From contig CANTWP010000070.1 in the NCBI GenBank assembly GCA_947853245.1, positions 1-17,556 on the forward strand: a stretch of DNA of 17,556 nt. Direction: 5' to 3'. This document shows positions 6,112 to 14,258 of this stretch, in pieces. The notes under the pieces are model-generated. The model did no database searches. It had not been told where the DNA came from and saw nothing but the letters and a program-made list of their open reading frames with translations. Numbering within the stretch: position 1 is the first letter of the stretch; each line of letters starts with the position of its first letter. The translations under genes and the position numbers were made by a program. The stretch is from an uncultured Bacilli bacterium (GTDB lineage Bacteria > Bacillota_I > Bacilli_A > RF39 > UBA660).

Positions 6112-6752
6112 TAATTCCTACTTTTCTTCATAGAACTTAATTTTAATATCTGATATATCTTTCCATAATACATATCCCAATTATTATCTAATACTATGGT
6201 TAATTGATTGATAATCTTTTCATAATCCTGTTCTTCTTGATTAAAACATTCAAAATAAGTATACTTTAATTTATCATAATTCTTTTTTTGAAATTCTTTT
6301 TTAATATAATAATAAATATCTTGTTCTTCTCGTGTCTTAAAACTATCATTTAATAAGGGTTTACCTACATTAATCTCAATTTTAGTTTCCTCAACATGAC
6401 AAGCAACATCTAGAATTTCTTCTTTTTCATCTAATAATAATCTACTAATCTTTTCTCTTTTACCATTATTTGTAAACTTTATAGCAATCGCATCCTTACC
6501 ATCACTAAAAATACATAAACTTTTGATTATTTTAATGTTTTTATTAGAGAAAACTTCTGTTCTATTACTAATTTTCTTTGACAAGTCTTCATTAATACTA
6601 AAATCATAATTGATCATTTTATAAAGTAATTGTGTATTTATTTTAATCAATGGTGTTTTTCTAATATGTGTTATCTGATCATCAATATTCCAATCATAAA
6701 AATCAAAATCATGTTTATTTAAATTTAAAAGAATATCATAGATATAATTCAT
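6111..6752 (-). CDS. DUF3603-like protein of unknown function
   Basis: The start at 6752 is chosen because GGAGG (6761-6765) lies eight bases upstream; a longer frame from 6767 would begin inside that site. The 213-residue product begins NYIYDILLNLNKHDFDFYDW and goes on with QITHIRKTPLIKI, then a beta-rich stretch (IIKSLCIFSDGKDAIAIKF, KISRLLLDEKEEILDVAC) and a helical charged C-terminus (EEQDIYYYIKKEFQKKNY). This order, a short Tyr-rich opening followed by 'dPlLKI' and a 'F-sDG--aIai' strand with a R-S/SRLLLDE motif, resembles DUF3603 proteins of Bacilli. It looks soluble and cytoplasmic. It overlaps the end of the small membrane protein upstream by 17 bases, so the two are coupled. Its role is unknown; the family call is from memory and moderate. 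Confidence 0.6.
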   Translation of the reverse strand: MNYIYDILLNLNKHDFDFYDWNIDDQITHIRKTPLIKINTQLLYKMINYDFSINEDLSKKISNRTEVFSNKNIKIIKSLCIFSDGKDAIAIKFTNNGKREKISRLLLDEKEEILDVACHVEETKIEINVGKPLLNDSFKTREEQDIYYYIKKEFQKKNYDKLKYTYFECFNQEEQDYEKIINQLTIVLDNNWDMYYGKIYQILKLSSMKKSRN

Positions 6753-6966
6753 TTTTATTTCCTCCAAATAATGTAATTGATATACATATTATAATTATAC
6801 CCAATAATGTAATTAAACATTCAGGTCTCACAATTATATATTTTACATATTCTATAAAATTATACCCAAGTGTTAATAAATTTAAATAACTTATTATATA
6901 GATACTACCAATTAATAAAAAACCAAAACCAATTGAAAAACAAAAAAGAAATGTTAAAAAGTGCAT
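6736..6966 (-). CDS. Small membrane protein, coupled to the DUF3603-like gene
   Basis: The 76-residue product is almost wholly hydrophobic, with segments at about 2-30 and 49-68, and a short charged tail (GGNKNELYL). AGGTGAT (6970-6976) lies three bases before the ATG, spacing shared by several genes here. The ribosome-binding site of the DUF3603-like gene is inside its last codons and the frames overlap by 17 bases, which argues that the gene is real and translationally coupled. The family is not recognised. It may anchor or assist its partner at the membrane, but that is conjecture. The true membrane topology (two or three helices) is unclear. Confidence 0.6.
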   Translation of the reverse strand: MHFLTFLFCFSIGFGFLLIGSIYIISYLNLLTLGYNFIEYVKYIIVRPECLITLLGIIIICISITLFGGNKNELYL

Positions 6967-7042
6967 AAGATCACCTATTAAATTTTATTATTTATCTAAG
7001 TATAAATTACGATTTTTTTTACATGTTATTACTGGTGATTAT

Positions 7043-7552
7043 ATGCTTTTACTATGTATTAAAATTTTTTTTGTAAGAATAATTGATGTTTCATTAGGAA
7101 CCGTTAGAACAATATTTTCTGTCAAAGGTCAGAATTTTATAGCAAGCTTAATTGGTTTTGTAGAAATTACGGTTTGGTTTTTAATTGTCAGAGAAGCCTT
7201 AAATACAGATAGTAATGGCTTCTGGGTTACAATGGCCTATGCCGGAGGATTCGCAGCCGGAACATACATTGGCGGAATATTATCTAATAAATTTATAAAT
7301 GGTAATCTAGGAGTTCAAATAATTACAGAAGATAAAAACAACAAAATGATAACAGAGCTTAGAAAAGAAGGATATGCTGTATCAGTTATCGATGTAAAAG
7401 GTCAAAATGATAAAGGAAAATATATGTTATTTATAGAAATCAGTAATAAAAATTTTGAGCATCTAAAAGAAATTGTTAAAAATATAGATGAAAAAGCTTT
7501 CATTGTTGTCAATGAAACTAAATTTGTACAAAACGGTTATTTAAAGAAATAA
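7043..7552 (+). CDS. UPF0316 family membrane protein (YebE-like, DUF5698 + DUF2179)
   Basis: The 169-residue product has three hydrophobic segments in the first 90 residues, with the family's conserved VRIIDVSLGTVRTIFSVKG and the later GGFAAGTYIGG. A soluble DUF2179 domain follows (about 93-160: GVQIITEDKNNKMITELRKE, YAVSVIDVKG, KGKYMLFIEI). Length and order agree with UPF0316 proteins such as YebE of Bacillus. The family has no established function; DUF2179 domains also occur in YitT-type proteins, which has led to suggestions of ligand sensing. GGTGAT (7034-7039) precedes the ATG by three bases. The RNHCP-protein gene follows 47 bases later and may be cotranscribed. The 76-base gap to the left separates it from a divergent gene. 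Confidence 0.9.
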   Translation: MLLLCIKIFFVRIIDVSLGTVRTIFSVKGQNFIASLIGFVEITVWFLIVREALNTDSNGFWVTMAYAGGFAAGTYIGGILSNKFINGNLGVQIITEDKNNKMITELRKEGYAVSVIDVKGQNDKGKYMLFIEISNKNFEHLKEIVKNIDEKAFIVVNETKFVQNGYLKK

Positions 7553-7599
7553 GATAGACAAAAATAATTATGACTGTTATAATGGATTACGGTGATTTA

Positions 7600-7902
7600 A
7601 TGAAAAAATTTACTGTAAGAAATGAAGAATTTATTTGTGAACATTGTGGTGAAAAAGTAGGAGAACTATCCTATTCATCAAGAGATCATTGTCCATATTG
7701 CTTATATTCTAAGCATGTTGATATAAATCCTGGTGATCGTAGCAATCCTTGTCATGGTATGTTAGTTCCCAAAAAAATAGAAAAATTTAAAAAGACTTTT
7801 AAAATAGTATATAAATGCGACAAATGTAAAGAAGCACATAAAAATATTATCGCCAATGACGATAATATTGATTTAATAATTGAATTGTCAAAAAATCCCT
7901 AA
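7600..7902 (+). CDS. RNHCP-domain zinc-ribbon-like protein
   Basis: The start at 7600 is favoured over ATGs at 7570 and 7582 because GGTGAT (7591-7596) lies three bases before it and because the family begins near KKFTVRNEEFICEHCG. The 100-residue product carries the whole RNHCP signature: FxCExCG (Cys13, Cys16), RDHCPYCLYSKHVD (Cys31, Cys34; Asp replaces the usual Asn), then PGDRSNPCHGMLVP (Cys51), and a final CDKC (Cys73, Cys76). The seven Cys plus His suggest two metal-binding knuckles. The biochemical role of the family is unknown. It follows the UPF0316 gene on the same strand. No strong terminator is visible between its stop and the convergent gene at 7909. Confidence 0.9.
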   Translation: MKKFTVRNEEFICEHCGEKVGELSYSSRDHCPYCLYSKHVDINPGDRSNPCHGMLVPKKIEKFKKTFKIVYKCDKCKEAHKNIIANDDNIDLIIELSKNP

Positions 7903-7908
7903 TAAAAA

Positions 7909-8181
7909 TTAAAATAATCCACTAACTAATTTAGTAATCTCTGGTAAAAAAATAATAAATAATCCTAATAAAATAAATAATATTATTACTAACACTAAAC
8001 CTGATTTATTTTTTGATGGTTCAACATCATCAACTATTTCAATAGTTTCTTTTTCCGGTTCTATTGGATCATATTTAACTTCAGAGACCTTTTTTTCTAT
8101 ATCTAAAACTTCTCCACTAGATTGCTGTGAAGAATTATCATCTATGTCATCAATTATTTCTATTATATCGTTTTCGTTCAT
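7909..8181 (-). CDS. Acidic protein with C-terminal membrane anchor
   Basis: The 90-residue product has a long acidic, low-complexity N-terminal part (IIEIIDDIDDNSSQQSSGE, ETIEIVDDVEPSKN, residues 1-58) and one hydrophobic helix at about 61-80 (LVLVIILFILLGLFIIFL), then a short tail. A basic residue at 59 and the acidic head suggest a tail-anchored protein with its bulk in the cytoplasm, though the opposite orientation cannot be excluded. A strong ribosome-binding site (AAAGGAGAGG, ending six bases from the ATG) supports it as a real, well-translated gene. No family is recognised. It lies downstream of ligA but beyond the ligA terminator, with its own -10 (8212-8217). Confidence 0.7.
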   Translation of the reverse strand: MNENDIIEIIDDIDDNSSQQSSGEVLDIEKKVSEVKYDPIEPEKETIEIVDDVEPSKNKSGLVLVIILFILLGLFIIFLPEITKLVSGLF

Positions 8182-8211
8182 AACAACCTCTCCTTTGTAC
8201 CTTATAAAAAG

Positions 8212-8217
8212 ATTATA
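8212..8217 (-). promoter_or_regulatory. Extended -10 upstream of the 90-residue protein
   Basis: TATAAT preceded by TGA on the minus strand, 30 bases before the ATG at 8181. The -35 position (TTTATT, 8235-8240) is poor and falls inside the ligA terminator, so the promoter would depend on the extended -10. Confidence 0.4.
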
Positions 8218-8219
8218 TC

Positions 8220-8259
8220 AAAAAAAAAGCAAAAAATAAATATTTTTTGTTTTTTTGCT
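8220..8259 (-). terminator. ligA terminator
   Basis: On the minus strand AGCAAAAAA (8251-8259) pairs with TTTTTTGCT (8228-8236), followed by eight more T (8220-8227). It lies 11 bases past the ligA stop. Confidence 0.75.
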
Positions 8260-8270
8260 ATTTGTGTCTA

Positions 8271-10259
8271 TTATTCAGCTATATTATTTAAAAAATCTTG
8301 TTCACTCCAAACCGGTATTCCTAATTTTAGAGCTTTGTCATACTTACTACCAGGATTATCACCTACTATAACTACAGATGTTTTTCCAGTTACACTTTCA
8401 GTTACTTTACCACCAAGTAATTCAATCTTACTTTTAGCATCATTTCTAGTAATAGAAGATAAAGTTCCAGTCAAAACGAATATTTTATCAACAAAATTAA
8501 TATTCTCTTCAATTGTTTTTCCATTAAAAGACATATTTAAACCTAATTCTGTTAATCTTTCAATCAATTCTTTATTCTTAACATCAGTAAAATATTGCTC
8601 AACACTTTTAGCAATAACCTCACCAATATCTTTAATGTCTAGTAATTCATCAAAGGTAGCTTTTTTTAAAGATTCCATACTTTTAAAGGAACTTGCTAAT
8701 AACTTGGCTGTTTTATTTCCAACATAACGAATACCAAGTCCATATATTAATCTTTCTAAAGAATTGTTTTTGCTATTATCGATAGCTTCTAATAAATTAC
8801 CAATTTTCTTCTCGCCAAAACCTTCTAATTCCATAAGTTCTTCTTTATGCAAATATAAATTATAAAAATCTGATATATCATGAACAAAGCCTAAATTATA
8901 AAAGTCTTCAACAATCTCTTCACCAAGACCATCAATATTCATAGCATCACGTGAAGAAAAATGAATTAATCCTTCGATTTTTTTAGCATCACAATGATCA
9001 TTTATACAATAATAACTGGCTTCTTCTCCTTTACGTATTAACTTACTTCCACAAATAGGACAAGTATTAGTCATTATAAATTCTTCTTCACTACCATCTC
9101 TTCTACTTTCTACTGGATATTCTACCCTTGGTATTACATCACCAGCTTTTCTAATAGCAACAATATCACCTTTTTTTATTCCTTTAGATTTAATATAATC
9201 TTCATTATGTAGAGTAGCTCGTGAAATTAGGCTACCCATTAAACGAACTGGTTCTAAAACCGCATTAGGAGTTACTTGACCAGTACGACCTACAGTAAAG
9301 ATTATATCTTTTAATTTCGTAAGAACTTCTGTTGCGGGAAATTTATAAGCCGTAGCCCATTTAGGATACTTTGAAGTAAAACCTAATCTTTGCTGTTCAT
9401 CAATATCATTTAATTTAATAACAATACCATCTATTTCATATGGTAAACTTTCTCGTTTTTTTGTCCACTCATTTATATATTCTAATAATTCATTAATCCC
9501 ACATACTAATTTTATATTGGGATTAACATTAAAACCTAAACTCTTCATAAATTCTAAAGTTTCATAATGTGTATGAATACCATAATCTATAGCATTAGGT
9601 AAATGATAAATAAAAGTTTCTAAATTTCTACTAGCCGCTATTTTAGAATCTAATTGTCTAACACTACCAGCCGCAGCATTTCTAGGATTAGCAAGTAATT
9701 CCTTTCCTTCACGATTTCTTTCTTCATTAATAGAATTAAAAGAATCTTTACTCATATAGATTTCTCCACGTACTTCAATATCTATATCTTTATTTAAATG
9801 TAGTGGTACATTTTTTATCGTACGAACATTATGAGTAATATCTTCACCAGTTATACCATCACCACGGGTAGCGCCTCTTACTAATACACCTTTTTTATAA
9901 GTAAGAGATACAGACAACCCATCTATTTTTAATTCACAAACATATTTAGGTGTCTTAACACCTTCTTTTCTAATACGTTCATAAAATGCGATAATTTCAC
10001 TTTCATTAAAAACATTACTTAAACTAAGCATAGGAATTTCATGAGTCACTTTATTAAATTCCTTAATTACTTCACCACCGACTCTTACAGTAGGCGAATC
10101 TGCCCTTTTAAGTTCAGGATTTGCTTCTTCTAATTTAATAAGTTCTTGCATATAACGATCATATTCTTGATCTGTTAAAGTAGGATTATCCAAAGTATAA
10201 TATTCATAATTGGCTTTATTTATAATTTCTATTAATTCGTTTATACGCCTTTCAGCCAT
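8271..10259 (-). CDS. ligA: NAD-dependent DNA ligase
   Basis: LigA seals nicks in duplex DNA during replication and repair, using NAD+ to form a ligase-AMP intermediate. The start at 10259 (MAERRINEL) is used because GGTGAT lies just upstream; longer frames lack a site. At 662 residues it has the usual length. Domains in order: Ia NAD-binding (about 1-65, YYTLDNPTLTDQEYDRYM); adenylation domain with CELKIDG and the AMP-accepting Lys at 111, then RGDGITGEDIT; OB fold; zinc finger with four Cys (CPICGSKL, then YYCINDHCDAKK); HhH repeats; and a C-terminal BRCT domain (NINFVDKIFVLTGTLS, GGKVTESVTGKTSVVIVG). All motifs are intact. It has its own promoter and terminator and is not next to pcrA, with which it often pairs. 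Confidence 0.98.
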   Translation of the reverse strand: MAERRINELIEIINKANYEYYTLDNPTLTDQEYDRYMQELIKLEEANPELKRADSPTVRVGGEVIKEFNKVTHEIPMLSLSNVFNESEIIAFYERIRKEGVKTPKYVCELKIDGLSVSLTYKKGVLVRGATRGDGITGEDITHNVRTIKNVPLHLNKDIDIEVRGEIYMSKDSFNSINEERNREGKELLANPRNAAAGSVRQLDSKIAASRNLETFIYHLPNAIDYGIHTHYETLEFMKSLGFNVNPNIKLVCGINELLEYINEWTKKRESLPYEIDGIVIKLNDIDEQQRLGFTSKYPKWATAYKFPATEVLTKLKDIIFTVGRTGQVTPNAVLEPVRLMGSLISRATLHNEDYIKSKGIKKGDIVAIRKAGDVIPRVEYPVESRRDGSEEEFIMTNTCPICGSKLIRKGEEASYYCINDHCDAKKIEGLIHFSSRDAMNIDGLGEEIVEDFYNLGFVHDISDFYNLYLHKEELMELEGFGEKKIGNLLEAIDNSKNNSLERLIYGLGIRYVGNKTAKLLASSFKSMESLKKATFDELLDIKDIGEVIAKSVEQYFTDVKNKELIERLTELGLNMSFNGKTIEENINFVDKIFVLTGTLSSITRNDAKSKIELLGGKVTESVTGKTSVVIVGDNPGSKYDKALKLGIPVWSEQDFLNNIAE

Positions 10260-10275
10260 AATTATCACCATTAAT

Positions 10276-10304
10276 ATTATATCATTTTGGATTAGTTCAT
10301 ACAA
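10276..10304 (-). promoter_or_regulatory. ligA promoter
   Basis: On the minus strand TTGTAT (10299-10304), a 17-bp spacer, and TATAAT (10276-10281) preceded by TGA (extended -10). Six bases then lead to GGTGAT (10264-10269), so the leader is minimal. Confidence 0.65.
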
Positions 10305-10316
10305 TTAAAAAGAAAT

Positions 10317-10341
10317 AAAAAAAGATGATTAGAATCATCTT
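10317..10341 (-). terminator. Terminator of the murT-gatD-GT-C operon
   Basis: AAGATGAT / ATCATCTT (10322-10329 with 10334-10341) forms an 8-bp stem with loop TAGA. The A-run at its left becomes a T-run on the minus strand. It lies seven bases past the stop of the last membrane gene. Confidence 0.85.
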
Positions 10342-10348
10342 AAAAAAT

Positions 10349-11839
10349 TTATTCACGAACTAAACATGAAGAGTTGTTTTTTACATAAACGTATCCCATA
10401 TCATCACTTTGAACTAACTCATAATCACAACGAGCATCTAAATAATAATGAAGTGGATACATTTTTGCTGTTAAAATTACATCAAAATTATATTTTTCTA
10501 ATATTTTTTCAAAATCAGTATTCTTTTTCATAGAAGATAAAGCTGATGAATCTGGTAATACATCTTTACTAAATACATCCCCTAAACCATAAGCAAATAT
10601 TTTAATATCATCAAGGGCATTAAACTCATCTAATTTATAAAGTAAATATCCACCTTGTCCATAATCATTATATAAACGTTCTGGTTTTAATTCGATAACG
10701 GTTTTAATGTTTTCATCACTATAATAACCATCATTATCTACTAATTCTGTAAACGAATTAATTTTCTTATATCCTATAAATACTAATCCTAATACGAAAA
10801 CAGCGCAGAAACCATATGTAATCATTTTTTCAAACTTTTTAAAAGGTTTTCTTATGCCCTCATACATTTCATCTGTTACAAAGAAATATTTTCCTAACAT
10901 CCAAGTAGAATAAATACCAAACATACCAACAAATCTTTGTGATTTTAAACACATAAATAACATTAGTGCTAAAAACGCTATTTCATAAAATTTATATTTT
11001 TTTTCTGTTAACATCATATTTATTAGTGGGAAAGCAATCATAATAAATATATAAATTCCAAGCAATCCATGGAAACTAGGACTTTCCCATTCTAAGATAT
11101 TCTCTATCATACTAGTATCTGTCATATTAGTAAATGGATATAATAATATTTCATAGAAAGTTGGATTTATTAAACTAGCTACTAATACACTAACTAATAA
11201 TATTAATAAAGTTTTTCTTTTATCTTTTGGTAATAAATATTCACCCCATCTTTTAGAACAATTAGGTATAATTCTTAAAACTAAATCACTAAGTAATATT
11301 CCAATTAAATAAATATATGGTAAAGATGAAGAACCTCCATGTAAATTTACCCATAATATTTGCATTACTGGAATAGTCCAGATAAGCTTTTTAAATATTG
11401 GTTTAGTATCATCCAAATAATTAAATAATACATAAACTAAATATGCAAAGAATAAAAGACTTATTATATAAGGTCTAGGACCTGTTACTCTAAAAAATAC
11501 AGTCATTAATAATAAATATAACCATTTAAAATCAAATAATTTTTTAGCATTCAATTTTAACATTTTAAACATTAAAAAGTAAAGCCCTAAAAATATCAGC
11601 ATCATAAGTACTATGCAACCAACAAAACCAACTTTATACATTATCCATTCAGTTAACCACTCGTGACTTACCCAATCATAATTCATCTTTGTTCCATACC
11701 AAGAAAATAACTCTTTTGATGGTATAGCTTTATTAATATCTATCCATTTACCTACAATTACATGCCAAAATACATCATTATCAGCAATAGGACTTAAAGA
11801 CATAAACAAACCCATTAAAAATGTAAAAATAATTCCCAT
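10349..11839 (-). CDS. GT-C-type polytopic membrane protein, probable glycosyltransferase
   Basis: The 496-residue protein has roughly ten membrane helices followed by a soluble tail (about 375-496). Near the N-terminus, right after the first helix, lies IADNDVFWHVIVGKWI (Asp20 and Asp22), followed by an IPSKELFSW segment. An acidic pair in the first outside loop next to W/H is the hallmark of GT-C enzymes, which take sugars from lipid-phosphate carriers. A second conserved-looking element, WVNLHGGSSSLP, lies in a later loop. The C-terminal ERLYNDYGQGGYLLYKLDEF and a late DVILTAKMYPLHYYLD recall the end domain of related membrane proteins. It is the last of four genes, 11 bases after the other GT-C gene, whose stop overlaps its AGGAGA site. 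The substrate is unknown; it could also be a non-catalytic relative. Confidence 0.7.
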   Translation of the reverse strand: MGIIFTFLMGLFMSLSPIADNDVFWHVIVGKWIDINKAIPSKELFSWYGTKMNYDWVSHEWLTEWIMYKVGFVGCIVLMMLIFLGLYFLMFKMLKLNAKKLFDFKWLYLLLMTVFFRVTGPRPYIISLLFFAYLVYVLFNYLDDTKPIFKKLIWTIPVMQILWVNLHGGSSSLPYIYLIGILLSDLVLRIIPNCSKRWGEYLLPKDKRKTLLILLVSVLVASLINPTFYEILLYPFTNMTDTSMIENILEWESPSFHGLLGIYIFIMIAFPLINMMLTEKKYKFYEIAFLALMLFMCLKSQRFVGMFGIYSTWMLGKYFFVTDEMYEGIRKPFKKFEKMITYGFCAVFVLGLVFIGYKKINSFTELVDNDGYYSDENIKTVIELKPERLYNDYGQGGYLLYKLDEFNALDDIKIFAYGLGDVFSKDVLPDSSALSSMKKNTDFEKILEKYNFDVILTAKMYPLHYYLDARCDYELVQSDDMGYVYVKNNSSCLVRE

Positions 11840-11850
11840 AAATTTTTCTC

Positions 11851-13530
11851 CTAACTATTTTCTTTTCGTTTAATTTTTATACATAATATAGTAAAAATTG
11901 CAAATGACACTATTGAACAAATAATACCAACTTTTCTTATTTGTGTAATTCCATAATAAACATCAATAGAACCTTCTTGCTGAGTTAAATATACTCTTAC
12001 TACTCCATTATTCCCCTTTTCAACTTTTAAATTTTTTCCATCTTCTTTTGCTACATAACCTTTATAATACATTAAAGGAAGTTCTAAATAACTGTCAGTA
12101 TTATTATTATTTTCATAATTTATATGAATAAATGTACCATTTCTATCAAAACTTGTCATAACTTCATTATTCGAAGTAATAACTTCTCCTCTTTCTTTAT
12201 ATTTTTTAGTATCAACATCAGAAGCTACATATTCACTTGATATTACTACGTAACTTTTATATTTATTTATAAGACCAAATCTAACTAAATATAAAGAACT
12301 TACAGAATAAGTAAAACATATAAATATTGTTAAAATCAAAGATAGATGTATTTTATCTTTTTTTGTTTTAATAGAACTAGTCATTAATATAGAAAATCCA
12401 AATAATAACAGTAGTGTAACCATTATATATAGACGCCAAGGGAATTGAATAACTCCTAAAATTTTTCCAAAAATATTCCATGGAAATAATGACGTTGTAA
12501 CAAACAATAAAACTGCTCCAAAAATTAAACAAATATTTTTAAACTTTCTTTGATTTTCCTCTGATATTTTCTTTTTATAAAACTTAAAAAATAAATATAC
12601 AAATACTAAGCCAATTCCTTGCGGTACCCAAGGGGTTATACCTGTTGGTACTTCTATTATAGATAACAAAAGATTAACACTCTTTTCTGCGATTGGATGA
12701 GTAAGACCATAAGTTGAATAATTAAATGTATCACTTAACATAGCCTCTATTAGTGGCATTGTAAAAAAAGCACTTATTCCAATAGCAAGCAATCCACTTA
12801 AAATACAATACTTTAATCGATTCTTTTCTTTAAAAAGTTTTTTAATACTAATTAATCCAAATACTAAAATTAATATGAAACAGAATACGCCACTTATTAA
12901 ATGACTTAAAACTACTCCCACTAATCCAATTGTGAAATACTTCCAATTTTTCTCATCACCATAAATTAATTCATAAAGACCTAATATAACAAATGGGAAA
13001 AATATAAAAGTTAATGTTTCTCCAACTGCCGATCTTATCCACATATCAGTTATTCTATATGAACTCATCAAATATAAAACACTTATTATCGTAGAAGTAT
13101 AAGTAGATTTAGTTATTTTTTTAATACAAAAATACATAGAAAACAAAATACCACAAGTAATCAATACCAAAAATATTTTATATGCTGTTATAGTACTTAA
13201 TCCTAATAAATTCAGAACAGCTGGAATATAAAGAAAAATATCTGGATAAAAAATACCATTCCCATAACCATAACCAGAAAAGTAACCTGGATAAATGAAA
13301 ACTGGAAATACACCGCTTTTTAGTCCTTCAACAATTCCTTGTATTCTAGACAAATGAAAATGAACATCATGTCCCCAAAATACACCAGGAGCAAATGCTG
13401 GAATTAAAGCTAACAATAAGAAAAAAATTAAAAAATATTTCCAAAATTTATCTTCACCTATTTTTGTAATTATTTTATCAACAAAATCTTCTACTTTATT
13501 TACTACTTTGTTTACCACTTTTTTTATCAT
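11851..13530 (-). CDS. GT-C-type membrane protein of the PTPS-related (PF10131-like) group
   Basis: The 559-residue product starts with a basic, helical cytoplasmic segment (MIKKVVNKVVNKVEDFVDKI), then about eleven or twelve membrane helices. The first outside loop reads FWGHDVHFHLSRIQGIVEGL (Asp55) and leads to GYFSGYGYGNGIFYPD, a pattern I recognise from large membrane proteins labelled '6-pyruvoyl-tetrahydropterin synthase related', which belong to the GT-C fold rather than to pterin synthesis. A soluble stretch near 430-530 ends with one more helix and a basic tail. The start ATG overlaps the gatD-like stop as ATGA, so translation is coupled to that gene. It probably transfers or handles a lipid-linked sugar at the outer face. 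Substrate and catalytic state are unknown. Confidence 0.75.
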   Translation of the reverse strand: MIKKVVNKVVNKVEDFVDKIITKIGEDKFWKYFLIFFLLLALIPAFAPGVFWGHDVHFHLSRIQGIVEGLKSGVFPVFIYPGYFSGYGYGNGIFYPDIFLYIPAVLNLLGLSTITAYKIFLVLITCGILFSMYFCIKKITKSTYTSTIISVLYLMSSYRITDMWIRSAVGETLTFIFFPFVILGLYELIYGDEKNWKYFTIGLVGVVLSHLISGVFCFILILVFGLISIKKLFKEKNRLKYCILSGLLAIGISAFFTMPLIEAMLSDTFNYSTYGLTHPIAEKSVNLLLSIIEVPTGITPWVPQGIGLVFVYLFFKFYKKKISEENQRKFKNICLIFGAVLLFVTTSLFPWNIFGKILGVIQFPWRLYIMVTLLLLFGFSILMTSSIKTKKDKIHLSLILTIFICFTYSVSSLYLVRFGLINKYKSYVVISSEYVASDVDTKKYKERGEVITSNNEVMTSFDRNGTFIHINYENNNNTDSYLELPLMYYKGYVAKEDGKNLKVEKGNNGVVRVYLTQQEGSIDVYYGITQIRKVGIICSIVSFAIFTILCIKIKRKENS

Positions 13531-14249
13531 TTTTCTTCATACCTTTTTCTATCAATTTCGTATGCTTTAACTTCTAAATCAAAATCAATTTCTTTAATTT
13601 CAAAGTCTTTATTCTTAGAAATAATTATCTCATCACTAAGTATTTTTAAAAGATGAGGATTTCTCGCTAAAATTGGTCCTAATAAATAAGTTCCATAAAA
13701 ATTATTAAATCGAATACCTTCTTTTAAATCTGTATTATTTTCTGGTTTATAATTTTTAATTGTACTAAACCAATAATTTTTATTATTAATGATTTTACTG
13801 CCTCTATTTTGAAATCCAATAATTGGCTTATCTAACGAAGAATCTTCCAATATAGATTCGCAAATAATTCTTTCTGAAATTAAACTTGAATAATATGAAA
13901 ATATACCTAAAGCTTTATGTTTATCTTTATTAAAATCTAAAATATACTTACCAAACAATTCTAATGAATTACCAGTGGCTAAAATAAAACCATTATTTTG
14001 AATATATTGTTTTATATCTTTTTTATATTTTAATAAATGCTCTAAAGCATAAAGTTGATTATTCTCAGTACCCATTCCTATATAAACAAGATCATACTCT
14101 GAAAAATCAAACTCATCAGATAATGATAGCTCTTTTAATTCGATCTCAATATTTTGATTTTCAAAATATTTTATTAAAGCTTTAACATTGCCACTTTCGC
14201 CATATAAGTTTAACAGGTCATAATACAAATGTGCAATTACGATTTTCAT
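13527..14249 (-). CDS. gatD: GatD-like amidotransferase subunit lacking catalytic Cys and His
   Basis: This 240-residue protein has the size and fold plan of GatD, the CobB/CobQ-type glutaminase that supplies ammonia to MurT for amidation of D-Glu in lipid II. It shares the opening (IAHLYYDLLNLYGESGNVKAL), the IGMGTENNQ loop, FGKYI and the GTYLLGPILARNPHL end motif. Key residues are missing: the family's ICGGYQLLG nucleophile site reads ATGNSLELFG (91-100), with no Cys, and the family's GTYLHGPLL reads GTYLLGPIL, with Leu190 in place of the catalytic His. The family's FENHGG is FQNRGS. The only Cys, at 130, is elsewhere. It should therefore not hydrolyse glutamine by the known mechanism. SD AGAGGTGAC overlaps the stop of the MurT-like gene, and its own TGA overlaps the GT-C start. 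It may act as a structural or regulatory partner of its MurT. Confidence 0.85.
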   Translation of the reverse strand: MKIVIAHLYYDLLNLYGESGNVKALIKYFENQNIEIELKELSLSDEFDFSEYDLVYIGMGTENNQLYALEHLLKYKKDIKQYIQNNGFILATGNSLELFGKYILDFNKDKHKALGIFSYYSSLISERIICESILEDSSLDKPIIGFQNRGSKIINNKNYWFSTIKNYKPENNTDLKEGIRFNNFYGTYLLGPILARNPHLLKILSDEIIISKNKDFEIKEIDFDLEVKAYEIDRKRYEEK

Positions 14250-14258
14250 AAGTCACCT

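Noticed and set aside
11851..13530. Taking the 'pyruvoyl-tetrahydropterin synthase related' label as pterin biosynthesis
   Set aside because: The protein is a polytopic membrane protein with GT-C features; the family name is historical and no pterin synthase motif is present.
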